From: Actinomycetaceae bacterium
Lineage (GTDB): Bacteria; Actinomycetota; Actinomycetes; Actinomycetales; Actinomycetaceae
Reading direction: 5' to 3'
DNA: 64,000 nt
NCBI GenBank assembly: GCA_030530685.1
Contig: JAUMUM010000005.1
Location: forward strand, 1 to 64,000
This document shows, piece after piece, positions 8,216 to 17,468 of this stretch (position 1 is the first letter of the stretch; every line of letters begins with the position of its first letter). The translations under genes were made by a program, and so were the position numbers. The notes under the pieces were generated by a model. The model made no database searches. It had not been told where the DNA came from and saw only the letters and a program-made list of their open reading frames with translations.

Positions 8216-9906
8216 TCGAAAGCCTGCGCATCGAGAACCTCGGCGTCATAGCCGAGGCACAGCTCGACCTCGAGGGCGGCCTGACCGCTCTCACGGGAGA
8301 AACGGGCGCCGGCAAGACCATGGCCCTGACGTCACTCGAACTCATCCTCGGCGGCAAGGCCGACCCGGCCAAGGTGCGGGCGGGAGCCGATTACGCTCGC
8401 GTTGAGGGAGCCTTCGCGGTCGAGGCCGACTCGCCCGTGCTCCAGGCTATTGACGATGTGGGCGGCGTCTACGACGTGGAAGACGGCCAGGCCGCCGTCG
8501 TCATCGCGCGTCAGATCCCGGCCAAGGGCCGCTCGAGCTCCTTCATTGGCGGCCGCCGCGTTCCCACGGCCGTCCTGCGCGAGATCGCCCAGGACCTCGT
8601 GACCGTGCACGGACAGTCCGACCAGATCAGGCTCGCCACGGCTGCCCAGCAGCGCAAGGCGCTCGACGCCTTCGGCGGCAAATCCGTGGACGCGGCCCTG
8701 CGGAAATGGAGGCAGGCCTACGACGCCCATGCCGGCGCCCGCGCCCGGCTCGAGGAGTTTGAGGCCAGTGCCAGGGACCACGCCCGCCAGCGCATTGCCT
8801 TCCAGGCGCTCCTGGCCAAGGTTGATGAGGTCGGCCCCGAGCGCGGCGAAGAGGAGACGCTCAAGCAGGAGTCGCGCCGCCTGGAAAACATCGAATCGCA
8901 TTTCACGGCCCTCTCGCAGGCCGCGGGCCTGCTGGCAGGCTCGGATACGGTCGACTTCGCGGCCGTCGACGCGCTGGCGGCGGCCGCGCGCAGCCTGGAA
9001 GAGCTTTCCGGCGATGACGTCGAGGAGGTCGCATCTCGCCTGAGCTCGCTGATCTCGGAGACCAACGACATCGCGGCGACGCTGGCGACCATGGCCGGGC
9101 AGGCCGAGGCGCAACCCGAGCGGCTTTCGGACATCTATGCGCGGCGCCAGGAACTCGGCGCCTTGCGCCACGAACTCGGCATGGGCATCGAGGAGGCCCT
9201 TGACGCCGCCGAGGAGGCGCGCCATGCCCTCGAGCTCCTCGGCGATCCGCAGGCGGCCCGCGAGCGCCTGGAAGAAGACGTCGCCCGGGCCGAGGAGGCC
9301 ATGCGCGGGGCGGGTGCGAAGCTGCACGCCAAGCGCGTGGCCGCCGCCAAGAAACTCACGGGCCTCGTGCGCGAGGAGCTGGCCGAGCTCGCCCTGTCGG
9401 GTGCGGACTTCGACATCGACGTGCGGGAGGCCGAGCCCGCGGCCCACGGCTCGGATGCCGTGACCTTCCTCCTGTCCTCTCACAGGGGCGCGCCGCTGTC
9501 TCCGCTCGGCTCGGGCGCCTCGGGCGGAGAGCTCTCCCGCGTCATGCTCGCCGTCGAAGTCTCCCTGGCCGAGCAGGGATACGGGGACGGCCACACGTTC
9601 CTCTTCGACGAGGTCGACGCCGGGGTCGGCGGGCGAGCGGCCCTGGCGGTGGGAAAGCGCCTAGCCAAGCTGGCCGGCAAGCATCAGGTCATCGTCGTCA
9701 CGCACCTGGCTCAGGTTGCCGCCTACGCGAGCACGCAGGCGGTTGTCACAAAAGAGGAAAATGCCACGGATACGAAGACGGAGGTCCGCACAGTGGCAGG
9801 AGACAAGCGTTTGGGAGAGCTGGCCAGAATGCTCTCGGGCAGCGATAGTCAGACCGCGCGAGCTCACGCAAGTGAGCTTCTCGCCGACGTAAATGTGGCA
9901 CGATAA
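8212..9906 (+). CDS. recN: DNA repair protein RecN
   Basis: SMC-like ATPase used in double-strand break repair. It begins MIESLRIENLGVIAEAQLDL, has Walker A TGETGAGKT, a central coiled coil (about 160-350, Ala/Glu/Arg-rich), the ABC signature SGGELSRVMLAVE, and Walker B TFLFDEVDAGVGG. The ATG at 8212 overlaps the nadK stop (ATGA), giving 564 residues, the usual RecN length. A longer upstream frame exists but is only overlap with nadK. No SOS box is visible directly before it, so it probably follows operon expression. Confidence 0.95.
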   Translation: MIESLRIENLGVIAEAQLDLEGGLTALTGETGAGKTMALTSLELILGGKADPAKVRAGADYARVEGAFAVEADSPVLQAIDDVGGVYDVEDGQAAVVIARQIPAKGRSSSFIGGRRVPTAVLREIAQDLVTVHGQSDQIRLATAAQQRKALDAFGGKSVDAALRKWRQAYDAHAGARARLEEFEASARDHARQRIAFQALLAKVDEVGPERGEEETLKQESRRLENIESHFTALSQAAGLLAGSDTVDFAAVDALAAAARSLEELSGDDVEEVASRLSSLISETNDIAATLATMAGQAEAQPERLSDIYARRQELGALRHELGMGIEEALDAAEEARHALELLGDPQAARERLEEDVARAEEAMRGAGAKLHAKRVAAAKKLTGLVREELAELALSGADFDIDVREAEPAAHGSDAVTFLLSSHRGAPLSPLGSGASGGELSRVMLAVEVSLAEQGYGDGHTFLFDEVDAGVGGRAALAVGKRLAKLAGKHQVIVVTHLAQVAAYASTQAVVTKEENATDTKTEVRTVAGDKRLGELARMLSGSDSQTARAHASELLADVNVAR

Positions 9907-11089
9907 AACCGTGGTACTCGGAATCGGACGCAAAAAGGACGCATCGCAGGCCGAGGCGCGCAGCGGTGGCGCCCGGGTGGACAAGCGCACCAAGAACCTG
10001 ACGAAAAGACTGCGCTCCGGGGAAGTCGCGATCATCGACCATGTCGACATCGACAGGGTGTCGGCCGAGGCGCTCGTCGAATGCAAGCCCTCCGCCGTGA
10101 TCAACGCGGCGGCATCGACATCCGGCCGATATCCGAACCTTGGGCCGGGCATCCTCAACCGTGCGGGCATCCCGCTGATCGACGAGTGCGGCCCCGCTGT
10201 CATGGACATTGAGGAGGGCAAACACGTCCACATCAGCGAGTCGGGCGAGATCTTCGTCGACGATGAACTCATCGCGCAGGGCACGGTGCAGACCGAACAG
10301 ACCATAGCCAAAAACCAGGAGGACGCCCGCCTGGGCATGAGCGACCAGCTCAAAGCCTTCGCGACGAACACGATGGAGTACGTCGAGCTCGAGCAGGACC
10401 TCATCTTCGACGGCGTCGGCGTGCCCGATGTGACCACCGACTTCGCCGGGCGCCACGTCCTCGTCGTCGTGCGAGGGTACCGCTACAAGGAGGACCTGGC
10501 CACGCTGCGTCCCTACATTCGCGAGTATCGGCCCATCATGATCGGCGTCGACGGGGGAGCCGACGCCATCCTCGAGGCCGGGTACAAGCTCGACATGATC
10601 GTTGGCGACATGGATTCCGTCTCCGATAGGGCGCTGACGAGCGGGGCGGAGATCGTCATCCACGCCTATCGCGATGGCCGAGCACCCGGAAAGAAGCGGG
10701 TCGAGGAGCTGGGCGTGACCCACGTCGTCTTCCCGTGCACCGGGACGTCGGAGGATGTGGCCATGCTCCTGGCCGACGACAAGCACGCAAAGCTCATCGT
10801 CGCCCTGGGCACTCACAACACCCTCGTGGAGTTCCTCGACAAGGGCCGCTCCGGCATGGCCTCGACCTTCCTGACACGTCTGGCCGTGGGCGGCAAGCTC
10901 ATCGACGCCAAGGGCGTGTCGCAACTGTACCGTTCGAGGATCTCGAACTGGCAGATCCTCGCTCTCATCGCTTCCGGCTGCATAGCGGTTGTCGCCGCCC
11001 TCGCTTCCACGACCGCGGGCCAGGCCACCTTCGGCCTGATCACGGCGTGGTTCGCCGACGTCGCGCACTGGTTCGGGTCCCTCTTCTGA
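9893..11089 (+). CDS. steA: SteA-like putative cytokinetic ring protein
   Basis: Matches the SteA family, which works with SteB in Corynebacterium cell separation and localises to the division ring. The sequence has a thiamin-pyrophosphokinase-like core (IGVDGGADAILEAGYKLDMIVGDMDS, near 215-245) and C-terminal hydrophobic segments (ILALIASGCIAVVAALAS). The gene starts 14 nt inside recN at ATG 9893; a GTG at 9911 just past the recN stop is an alternative and neither has a clear ribosome site. It lies directly before steB, as in other actinobacteria. About 398 residues. Confidence 0.85.
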   Translation: MWHDKTVVLGIGRKKDASQAEARSGGARVDKRTKNLTKRLRSGEVAIIDHVDIDRVSAEALVECKPSAVINAAASTSGRYPNLGPGILNRAGIPLIDECGPAVMDIEEGKHVHISESGEIFVDDELIAQGTVQTEQTIAKNQEDARLGMSDQLKAFATNTMEYVELEQDLIFDGVGVPDVTTDFAGRHVLVVVRGYRYKEDLATLRPYIREYRPIMIGVDGGADAILEAGYKLDMIVGDMDSVSDRALTSGAEIVIHAYRDGRAPGKKRVEELGVTHVVFPCTGTSEDVAMLLADDKHAKLIVALGTHNTLVEFLDKGRSGMASTFLTRLAVGGKLIDAKGVSQLYRSRISNWQILALIASGCIAVVAALASTTAGQATFGLITAWFADVAHWFGSLF

Positions 11090-11100
11090 AAGGGTGTGTA

Positions 11101-12048
11101 ATGGTTAGCTTTCGATACCATGTCGTCTCGCTGGTCTCGGTTTTCCTCGCGCTGGCGGTCGGGATCGTCCTGGGCGCCGGGCCGCTCCAGGGATCGATTG
11201 GCGACACCCTGACCAAGCAGGTCGAATCCTTGCGCGATTCGCGCGACGAGGCCCGCCAGAGGCTCGAGGAGTCGCGCGCCGAGCTGGATGAGTCCAACGA
11301 GGCGCTTCAGTCCACGCGGACCCAGCTCGTCGACGGCACGCTTTCGGGCCGCAAGGTGGCCTTCCTCGTACTTCCCGGTACGCCCCAGAGCGTGGTGGTC
11401 GACGCGCAGGCGGCCGTGGAGGAGGCCGACGGCACGGTCACCGGGCAGATGGAGTTGACCGACGGCTACACGGATGCCAAGAGAAAGAAGGACCGTGCCG
11501 ACTTCGTCACCCAGCTCGGCCCGAGTATTGGGCTGGATGCCGGCGCAAAGACCGAGGAAGCGCTGCCCGCCCTCATCGATCACGTGTTGCGCAACGGGAC
11601 GCAGGACGCCAACGCCTCGACGATCGCCTCGACCATGGGCGAAGGTGAGAAGGCCATCCTGTCGATCAACGAGGGTCTGACCGATCCCGCCGACGTCGTC
11701 GTCATTCTCGGCCCAGAGCAGGTCGAAGGCAACGGCTCCAAGGACGCCTACACCTCCGTATACAAGAGCATCGCGACCAGGGCCCCCACGGTGGGCCTGG
11801 CGGTTGGCTCGAGCGACGACTCCCTCGTGGCTGCCTGGCGTGAGACCAATGTGGGATCGACTGTTGACAGCGCCGGCGGCATCGTCGCCGATATCAACAC
11901 GCCCATTGCGGTGGCCAATGAGATCCTCGGCCAGCATGTCCACCTTGGCAGCGGGTCGGCCGCCGAGGCACTCGTGGGAACGAAGACCGATGCCGCCGTC
12001 CCAGCCGAGCCTTCCGGCGAGCCCGGGACGACCGATAGCGAAGGATGA
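11101..12048 (+). CDS. steB: SteB/MctB-like membrane-anchored protein
   Basis: Starts MVSFRYHVVSLVSVFLALAVG, a single N-terminal membrane anchor, followed by a coiled coil (about 35-75: SLRDSRDEARQRLEESRAEL) and an extracytoplasmic domain. This is the layout of MctB (a mycobacterial copper-resistance channel, Rv1698) and of SteB, SteA's partner in cell separation. The pairing with steA favours the division role here; copper export is the other possibility. The ATG follows the steA stop by 11 nt. The stop codon lies inside the first copy of a 20-bp tandem duplication. Confidence 0.85.
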   Translation: MVSFRYHVVSLVSVFLALAVGIVLGAGPLQGSIGDTLTKQVESLRDSRDEARQRLEESRAELDESNEALQSTRTQLVDGTLSGRKVAFLVLPGTPQSVVVDAQAAVEEADGTVTGQMELTDGYTDAKRKKDRADFVTQLGPSIGLDAGAKTEEALPALIDHVLRNGTQDANASTIASTMGEGEKAILSINEGLTDPADVVVILGPEQVEGNGSKDAYTSVYKSIATRAPTVGLAVGSSDDSLVAAWRETNVGSTVDSAGGIVADINTPIAVANEILGQHVHLGSGSAAEALVGTKTDAAVPAEPSGEPGTTDSEG

Positions 12049-12072
12049 CACGCGATAGCGAAGGATGACACG
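12033..12072 (+). repeat. perfect 20-bp tandem duplication at the steB/next-gene junction
   Basis: CGATAGCGAAGGATGACACG occurs twice with no gap. The first copy carries the steB TGA (12046-12048), overlapped by an ATG (12045). That ATG opens a 7-codon frame whose TGA (12066-12068) overlaps the ATG of the next gene (12065) in the second copy. Confidence 0.95.
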
Positions 12073-12895
12073 AATGACAATCCGCACGTGCTTGGCAGGG
12101 GCCCTCTCGTGCTCGGGGGCCGCGGCCGTCTCCTATGCGGCCAGCAGGTCCGCCGCCTTCAAAGGATGGAATCGCACCTCCTACTCGGGCGGGCAGGTTA
12201 GCCTGGTCGAGGGGCTGGCCGCCGCATGCGGCCTTGGGCTTGGCGCCCTAGCTCTGCCGGGCAGGACGCGTCTTGGCGGTAGCGTCGTTCTCGCGTCGGC
12301 CGCGGCGGCCGGCGCCGTCGACGACCATTTCGAGGACCGCTTCCCGGCGCAGGGCAAGGGCTTGAAGGGGCACCTGGGCGCGCTCGCCCAGGGCAAGGTG
12401 ACCTCGGGCGCAGTCAAAATCGGGCTCATTGGGGCCGGCGCGGCCCTCGGCGCCCTGAGCCTGGACAGGGGTGGCGGCGCTCTGGCGCGGACGGCCGACT
12501 GGGCCGGGCGCAGCGCGCTCATCGCCGGTAGCGCCAACCTCGTCAACCTGCTCGACCTGCGGCCCGGGCGGGCCCTGAAGGCTTCCGGCCTGGCATCGGC
12601 CTCGCTGCTGGCATCGTCGTCGGTGCCCTCGGCCCTGTCTGCCTCGGTCATCGGTGCCTCGGCGGCGTGCCTGCCGAGCGACCTTCGCGGTCAGACGATG
12701 CTCGGCGACCTCGGGGCCAATGCCGTTGGCGCCGCCCTCGGTCTGTCGCTTGCTTCGCTGTCGAGCGCGCGGACCCGGTGGGCGGCACTGGCGGGCGTCG
12801 TCGGCCTCACCCTGGCCAGCGAGAAGTTTTCCTTCTCCGAGGTGATCGATCGCACGCCGGCGCTGGCCTGGATCGACCGGCTCGGACGGGCATGA
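12065..12895 (+). CDS. MraY/WecA-like (PNPT superfamily) membrane protein, probably divergent
   Basis: A hydrophobic 276-residue protein with remnants of the polyprenyl-phosphate N-acetylhexosamine-1-phosphate transferase motifs. SGGQVSLVEG stands near residue 42, GAVDDHFEDR holds the paired Asp, and KGHLGALAQGKVTSGAVK follows. NLVNLLDLRPGR sits at the usual NxxNxxDG position and MLGDLGANAVGAALG matches GDxGS. The His-rich loop of MraY is not seen. It may transfer or bind lipid-linked sugars in wall assembly, or be a non-catalytic relative. It lies between steB and a MurJ-like gene, which fits envelope work. Start uses the regenerated ATGA coupling. Confidence 0.7.
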   Translation: MTRMTIRTCLAGALSCSGAAAVSYAASRSAAFKGWNRTSYSGGQVSLVEGLAAACGLGLGALALPGRTRLGGSVVLASAAAAGAVDDHFEDRFPAQGKGLKGHLGALAQGKVTSGAVKIGLIGAGAALGALSLDRGGGALARTADWAGRSALIAGSANLVNLLDLRPGRALKASGLASASLLASSSVPSALSASVIGASAACLPSDLRGQTMLGDLGANAVGAALGLSLASLSSARTRWAALAGVVGLTLASEKFSFSEVIDRTPALAWIDRLGRA

Positions 12896-14502
12896 GGAGG
12901 ATCGGCGCCTCGGTGGCCGGGGCTGCCGGAACGATCGCAGCCCTGACCCTGCTGTCGCGGCTCATCGGATTCGTCAGGACCTGGGCGCAAAACGGCGCCC
13001 TGGGCGACACGGTCTCCGGCGAGGCCTACTCGACCGCCAATACCGTCCCCAACGTCTTGTTCGAGGTGGCTGCGGGTGGCGCGCTCGCCGGGGCCGTCAT
13101 TCCCCTCATCTCGGGTTTCCTCGCCCAGGGCATGCGCGCCGAGCTCGGTCGCACCGCCTCGGCCCTCGTGACGTGGATCCTCGCCGTGGGGCTGCCGATC
13201 GCCGGACTTGTTGCGGTCTTGTCGGGGCCCATCACGCGCGCCCTTCTCGGTGCCCATACCGGCGCGGACGAGCTCGCCCTGGCATCCACGCTCCTGCGCA
13301 TATTCGCGTTGCAGATCCCCCTCTACGGCCTGTCGGTGGTATTCACCGGCATACTTCAGGCGCACAAGCGCTTCCTCCTGCCGGCCATCGCGCCGATGCT
13401 CTCGTCCGTCACGGTCATCGGCAGCTTCGCGATCTTCGGCCACCTGGCCCGCGGAGCGCAGGAAACGCCCGGCCAGCTCAGCGTGGCGGCCGTCGCCTGG
13501 CTCGGCTGGGGGACGACGCTCGGCGTCGTCGCCTTCACCCTGCCCCAGCTCGTGCCCGTCCTGCGAGTCGTCAGCCTGAGGCCGACCTTCGCCTTCCCGC
13601 CGGGCGTGGCCAGGCGAGCGCTCGGCCTCATCGGGGCGGGACTGGGCGGGCTGTTCGCCCAGCAGGTGCAGATCGTCGCCATCATGGTCGTGGCCAACGC
13701 GAGGGGCGGAACCGGCGCCTACCCGGTCTACACCTTCGCCAACGCCGTCTACATGGTGCCGTACGCCGTGCTCGCCGTTCCCGTGGCCACGGCCGTCTTC
13801 CCCCGCCTGTCCGAGGCGGCGGCGCTCGATGGCAAGCCGGGGCTGTCGCAGTTGACGGCCCGCTCGACCCGGCTCGTGCTCGACATCGGCATCGTGTGCG
13901 TCGGCCTGCTCGCGGTTCTCGCCGAACCGTCGCGGATCGTCTTCGACGTGCTCCGGCCCGCCGTGGGCATGGAGACCGCAATGGTCGCGATGGCGCCCGG
14001 CCTGGCCGGTTACGCCCTCATCTACCACGGTTCGCGTGTCCTGTACGCCGTCGAGGCCTCGCGCTCGGTCGTGATCGTCAACTCGCTGGCGTGGCTTTCC
14101 GTGTGTGCTTCGCTCGGCATTTTCGCGGCGCTGGGCGTCGGTGGCAGACGCGACACCCTCGTCGCCATCGGGGTGTCCATTTCGCTGGGCATGACGATCG
14201 GGGCGATTGGTCAGCTGACGGCCATACGCCGTGCCATCGGCAGGCGAGCGACGGCCGGAATGGCGCGTTCTGCGTCGATCACCGCGGTGGTCACCTGCGT
14301 ATGCGCCGGCCTGGGCTGGTTGGCCGTGAGGATGGTCCTCGGCGTGCTGGGGCAGGGGCTCGTTGGCGGACTGGCCGCGATCATCGTGGCGGGCCTGATC
14401 ATTGCCGGCGGGGGACTGGCCGCGATATTCGCCACGGACAGGCAAGCTTTGCGCATGACGGACGCTCGACAGGGAGGAAATGACGATGACGGAACTGCGT
14501 GA
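12892..14502 (+). CDS. murJ: MurJ/MviN-family lipid II flippase
   Basis: A 536-residue polytopic membrane protein of the MOP exporter fold with about 13-14 hydrophobic segments. The N-terminus (LTLLSRLIGFVRTWAQNGAL, then NTVPNVLFEVAAGGALAGAVIP) is typical of MurJ, and the ARGGTGAYPVYTFANAVYMVPY stretch falls in the central region. MurJ moves lipid II across the membrane for peptidoglycan synthesis. The ATG at 12892 overlaps the stop of the PNPT-like gene. Many actinobacteria carry a main murJ near the origin, so this may be a second paralogue tied to the ste division genes. Confidence 0.88.
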   Translation: MRRIGASVAGAAGTIAALTLLSRLIGFVRTWAQNGALGDTVSGEAYSTANTVPNVLFEVAAGGALAGAVIPLISGFLAQGMRAELGRTASALVTWILAVGLPIAGLVAVLSGPITRALLGAHTGADELALASTLLRIFALQIPLYGLSVVFTGILQAHKRFLLPAIAPMLSSVTVIGSFAIFGHLARGAQETPGQLSVAAVAWLGWGTTLGVVAFTLPQLVPVLRVVSLRPTFAFPPGVARRALGLIGAGLGGLFAQQVQIVAIMVVANARGGTGAYPVYTFANAVYMVPYAVLAVPVATAVFPRLSEAAALDGKPGLSQLTARSTRLVLDIGIVCVGLLAVLAEPSRIVFDVLRPAVGMETAMVAMAPGLAGYALIYHGSRVLYAVEASRSVVIVNSLAWLSVCASLGIFAALGVGGRRDTLVAIGVSISLGMTIGAIGQLTAIRRAIGRRATAGMARSASITAVVTCVCAGLGWLAVRMVLGVLGQGLVGGLAAIIVAGLIIAGGGLAAIFATDRQALRMTDARQGGNDDDGTA

Positions 14503-15079
14503 CGTGCCCGCTCCGGGGCACGTCGATGTCCTCGAAACGAAGGACGAGTACCACGGCCACATTATCGACGTCGTCGACGACGCTCTCGTCCTCAAGTCCA
14601 CGGGCGCGCGCATGACGCGCGAGTACATCGTGCATGACGACGCGGTCGCGGTCGTGCCCATCCGGCACGGCGCGAGCGGGGCCGAGGTCCTGCTCATCAG
14701 GCAGTACCGCCACCCGGTCAGGACGATCCTGTGGGAGATCCCGGCCGGCCTCCTGGACGTCGAGGGGGAGGACCCCCGCGCGGCCGCCGAACGCGAGCTC
14801 GCCGAGGAGGTCGACATGGCCGCGGGACGATACGAGTTCCTGGCCACCTTCTTCTGCTCACCGGGGTGTTCGACCGAGCGCCTGACGGTCTTCATGGCCG
14901 AGGACCTGACTCATATCGACACGGACTTCGTTCGGCAGGATGAGGAGGCCGAGATCACCACCGCCTGGTTCCCGCTGGCCGATGTCCTGGCGGCCGTGCG
15001 CCGCGGCGAGTTGAGCAGCCCGACGCTCGTCGTCGGCGTGTTGGCCGCGTGCGGGCGCCTGGGAGTGGACGCCGCCTAG
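14480..15079 (+). CDS. NUDIX hydrolase, ADP-ribose pyrophosphatase type
   Basis: Contains a full NUDIX box: GLLDVEG, then AAERELAEEV, matching Gx5Ex7REUxEExGU (about residues 92-114). A strand before it (EVLLIRQYRHPVRTILWEIPAG) is the signature of ADP-ribose pyrophosphatases. It likely hydrolyses ADP-ribose or related nucleotide sugars. It is the last gene of the run that begins at 3180 and overlaps murJ by 23 nt. GGGAGGAA precedes two in-frame ATGs (14480 and 14486); the second has the better spacing. Corresponds by position to Rv1700. Confidence 0.88.
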   Translation: MTMTELRDVPAPGHVDVLETKDEYHGHIIDVVDDALVLKSTGARMTREYIVHDDAVAVVPIRHGASGAEVLLIRQYRHPVRTILWEIPAGLLDVEGEDPRAAAERELAEEVDMAAGRYEFLATFFCSPGCSTERLTVFMAEDLTHIDTDFVRQDEEAEITTAWFPLADVLAAVRRGELSSPTLVVGVLAACGRLGVDAA

Positions 15080-15221
15080 CCGTGTCGCGGCCGCTGCCTG
15101 CGTGAGGCCGAGTTGCACCCTCACATTTGTCGGGGGACGGGGCTATCATCGTCAGTGAACTCAACGCGCGGGGAACTGGGCGGTCGGCCCCGATTTTTCG
15201 GTGGCCAACACGGCCGGGTGA

Positions 15222-15307
15222 CCTCACATATTGCGAGGATTCACACTTTGCTCGCGCGCCGATCAGGCTAAACTGGAATCGTACAAGTATTGCTTCGCGC
15301 AACGAAT
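15222..15307 (+). promoter_or_regulatory. sufR promoter region with two candidate operators
   Basis: A -10 like TAAACT lies at 15269-15274, with a weak -35 near 15247. A 17-bp near-palindrome CCTC-N-CA-N3-TG-N-GAGG is at 15222-15238, and a second, ATT-N2-TT-N5-AA-N2-AAT, at 15289-15307 in the leader. TCACA-N2-TTGC occurs twice (15225 and 15241). Either palindrome could be the SufR site. A strong ribosome site (AGGAGAGGAGG) precedes the start. Confidence 0.4.
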
Positions 15308-15325
15308 GTTAGGAGAGGAGGCGTC

Positions 15326-16036
15326 ATGAGTATTGTTCCCGATTCGGATGCGAGTACGCGGGATAATATTCTCCGCCTCATTATCGAACGCGGTCCCATT
15401 ACCTCGGCGGAACTGGCGTCCATCCTCGTGCTCACGGCGGCCGCCGTCCGTCGGCACCTCACGCAACTGGAGGCCGATGGCAAGATTGCGGAGTACACGG
15501 GAGCCTCGTCCGGTCCGGTTCGCCGCGGGCGTCCGTCGCGGCGATATGTGGCGACCACGCTGGGTCAGGCCGCTTTCGGCGACGCTTGCGCCGACGTCGC
15601 CAACCAGGCGCTGAACTTCGTCCACGCGGCATTGGGCGACGACGGTGTGCAGGCCTTCGCCCTACAGCGCATTGACGAGCTCGAGGCGCGCTATGCCGAT
15701 GTCGTCGACGAGGCCGGCGAGGACCCCCAGAACCGCGCCGAAGCCCTGGCCAATGCCCTCACCCGGGACGGCTACGCGGCATCGGTCAGAAAAGGCCCCG
15801 GAGGATTCACGCTCCAACTGTGCCAGGGGCACTGCCCCATCCACGACGTGGCCGCCTCCTATCCCGTCATGTGCGAGGCGGAAACGCAGGCTTTCCATAG
15901 ACTCTTGAACGTTCACGTCCAAAGACTCGCCACCCTGGCGGGCGGCGAGCACGTGTGTACACTCACCATCCCCCTTGTCTCGCGCATGCGCGAGGCCGAC
16001 GTCAGGAAGGACACTCATGACACAAACCCGGCATGA
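15326..16036 (+). CDS. sufR: SufR, Fe-S-sensing transcriptional regulator of the suf operon
   Basis: A 236-residue regulator with an N-terminal winged helix-turn-helix (about 12-75: [38 protein letters not shown]). The C-terminal half carries Cys166, Cys170, Cys183 and Cys211. The spacing (4, 13, 28) equals, as I recall it, that of the cluster-binding cysteines of M. tuberculosis SufR. It should repress suf when its cluster is intact and derepress it in iron or oxidative stress. The ATG at 15326 has a strong ribosome site; its 3' end overlaps sufB by 20 nt. Confidence 0.92.
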   Translation: MSIVPDSDASTRDNILRLIIERGPITSAELASILVLTAAAVRRHLTQLEADGKIAEYTGASSGPVRRGRPSRRYVATTLGQAAFGDACADVANQALNFVHAALGDDGVQAFALQRIDELEARYADVVDEAGEDPQNRAEALANALTRDGYAASVRKGPGGFTLQLCQGHCPIHDVAASYPVMCEAETQAFHRLLNVHVQRLATLAGGEHVCTLTIPLVSRMREADVRKDTHDTNPA

Positions 16037-17468
16037 GGTCGCGGTTGCCGAGGCCATATCGGAACAGCAGGAAACGATCGAGGCATTAGGCCAGAACTAC
16101 AGCTACGGCTGGAAGGATTCGGACGAAGCCGGCCAGGCCGCTAAGCGCGGCCTTTCGGAGGACGTCGTTCGCTATATCTCCGCGGCCAAGGACGAGCCCG
16201 AGTGGATGCTCAAGAACCGTCTCAAGGGTCTTAGGCTGTTCGATAGGCGCCCCATGCCAACGTGGGGGCCAGACCTGTCATTCATCGACTTCGACGAGTA
16301 CAAGTACTTCGTTCGCTCTACCGACAAGCCCGCCTCCTCCTGGGAAGAGCTGCCGGAAGACATCAAGCGGACGTACGACAGGCTGGGAATCCCGGAGGCC
16401 GAAAAGGCCCGCCTCGTGGCCGGTGTGGCGGCCCAGTACGAGTCGGAGGTCGTCTACAACCAGATCCGCGAGGACCTGAGCGAGCAGGGCGTCATCTTCC
16501 TCGACACGGATTCGGCGGTCAAGCAGTACCCGGAGCTTGTCCGCGAGTACTTCGGCACGGTCATCCCCGCGGGTGACAACAAGTTCGCTTCCCTGAACAC
16601 CGCGGTGTGGTCGGGCGGATCGTTCATCTACGTTCCCAAGGGCGTTCGTGTGGAAATCCCGCTCCAGGCCTACTTCCGTATCAATACGGAGTCCATGGGG
16701 CAGTTCGAGCGCACGCTCATCATCGCCGACGAAGGCTCCTACGTGCACTACGTCGAAGGCTGCACCGCTCCCATTTACCAGGCCGATTCGCTTCATGCCG
16801 CCATCGTGGAGATCATCGTCAAGAAGGATGCCCAGGTGCGGTACACGACCATCCAGAACTGGTCGAACAACGTCCTCAACCTCGTGACCCAGCGCGCCTC
16901 GGTCGCGCAGGGAGCGACGATGGAGTGGGTCGACGGGAACATCGGATCCAGGGTCAACATGAAGTACCCGGCCTGCATTCTCCTGGGCGAGCACGCTCAC
17001 GGCGAGGCCCTCTCGGCGGCCTTCGCCGGGCCGGGGCAGCATCAGGACACGGGTGCGAAGATGATCCACATGGCCCCCAATACGACGTCGTCGATCGTCT
17101 CGAAGTCGATCTCGCGCGGAGGCGGGCGCTCCTCGTACCGCGGACTCGTGCAGATCGGCGAGAACGCTGAGAAGTCCAAGTCTTCCGTGGTGTGCGATGC
17201 CCTGCTCGTCGACGATGTCTCGCGCACCGACACCTACCCGTACGTTGACGTGCGCACCGACGATGTCGAGATGGGGCACGAGGCGACCGTCTCCAAGGTG
17301 TCGGAAGACCAGCTCTTCTACCTCCAGCAGCGCGGCCTGTCCGAGGAAGAGGCCATGGCCATGGTCGTACGTGGCTTTGTCGAGCCCATCGCCCGCGAAC
17401 TGCCCATGGAATACGCGCTCGAGCTCAACCGGCTCATCGAACTTCAGATGGAAGGGAGCGTCGGCTGA
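16017..17468 (+). CDS. sufB: Fe-S cluster scaffold subunit SufB
   Basis: SufB with SufC and SufD forms the SufBC2D scaffold on which Fe-S clusters are built. The protein (483 residues) has the family landmarks [10 protein letters not shown] near the start, [39 protein letters not shown] with its Cys, [13 protein letters not shown], and [20 protein letters not shown]. No intein is present, unlike M. tuberculosis SufB. The ATG at 16017 is chosen because AGGAAGG lies just upstream; it falls inside the end of sufR. The stop overlaps the sufD ATG (TGATG). Confidence 0.96.
   Translation: MTQTRHEVAVAEAISEQQETIEALGQNYSYGWKDSDEAGQAAKRGLSEDVVRYISAAKDEPEWMLKNRLKGLRLFDRRPMPTWGPDLSFIDFDEYKYFVRSTDKPASSWEELPEDIKRTYDRLGIPEAEKARLVAGVAAQYESEVVYNQIREDLSEQGVIFLDTDSAVKQYPELVREYFGTVIPAGDNKFASLNTAVWSGGSFIYVPKGVRVEIPLQAYFRINTESMGQFERTLIIADEGSYVHYVEGCTAPIYQADSLHAAIVEIIVKKDAQVRYTTIQNWSNNVLNLVTQRASVAQGATMEWVDGNIGSRVNMKYPACILLGEHAHGEALSAAFAGPGQHQDTGAKMIHMAPNTTSSIVSKSISRGGGRSSYRGLVQIGENAEKSKSSVVCDALLVDDVSRTDTYPYVDVRTDDVEMGHEATVSKVSEDQLFYLQQRGLSEEEAMAMVVRGFVEPIARELPMEYALELNRLIELQMEGSVG

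Noticed and set aside
12691..14895. Minus-strand frame of 734 codons opposite murJ and the NUDIX gene
   Set aside because: Arg/Gly/Asp/His-rich composition without domains; the plus-strand genes have clear motifs and coupling.
16278..17279. Minus-strand frame of 333 codons opposite sufB
   Set aside because: Shadow of sufB codon bias; no family features and no start signal.
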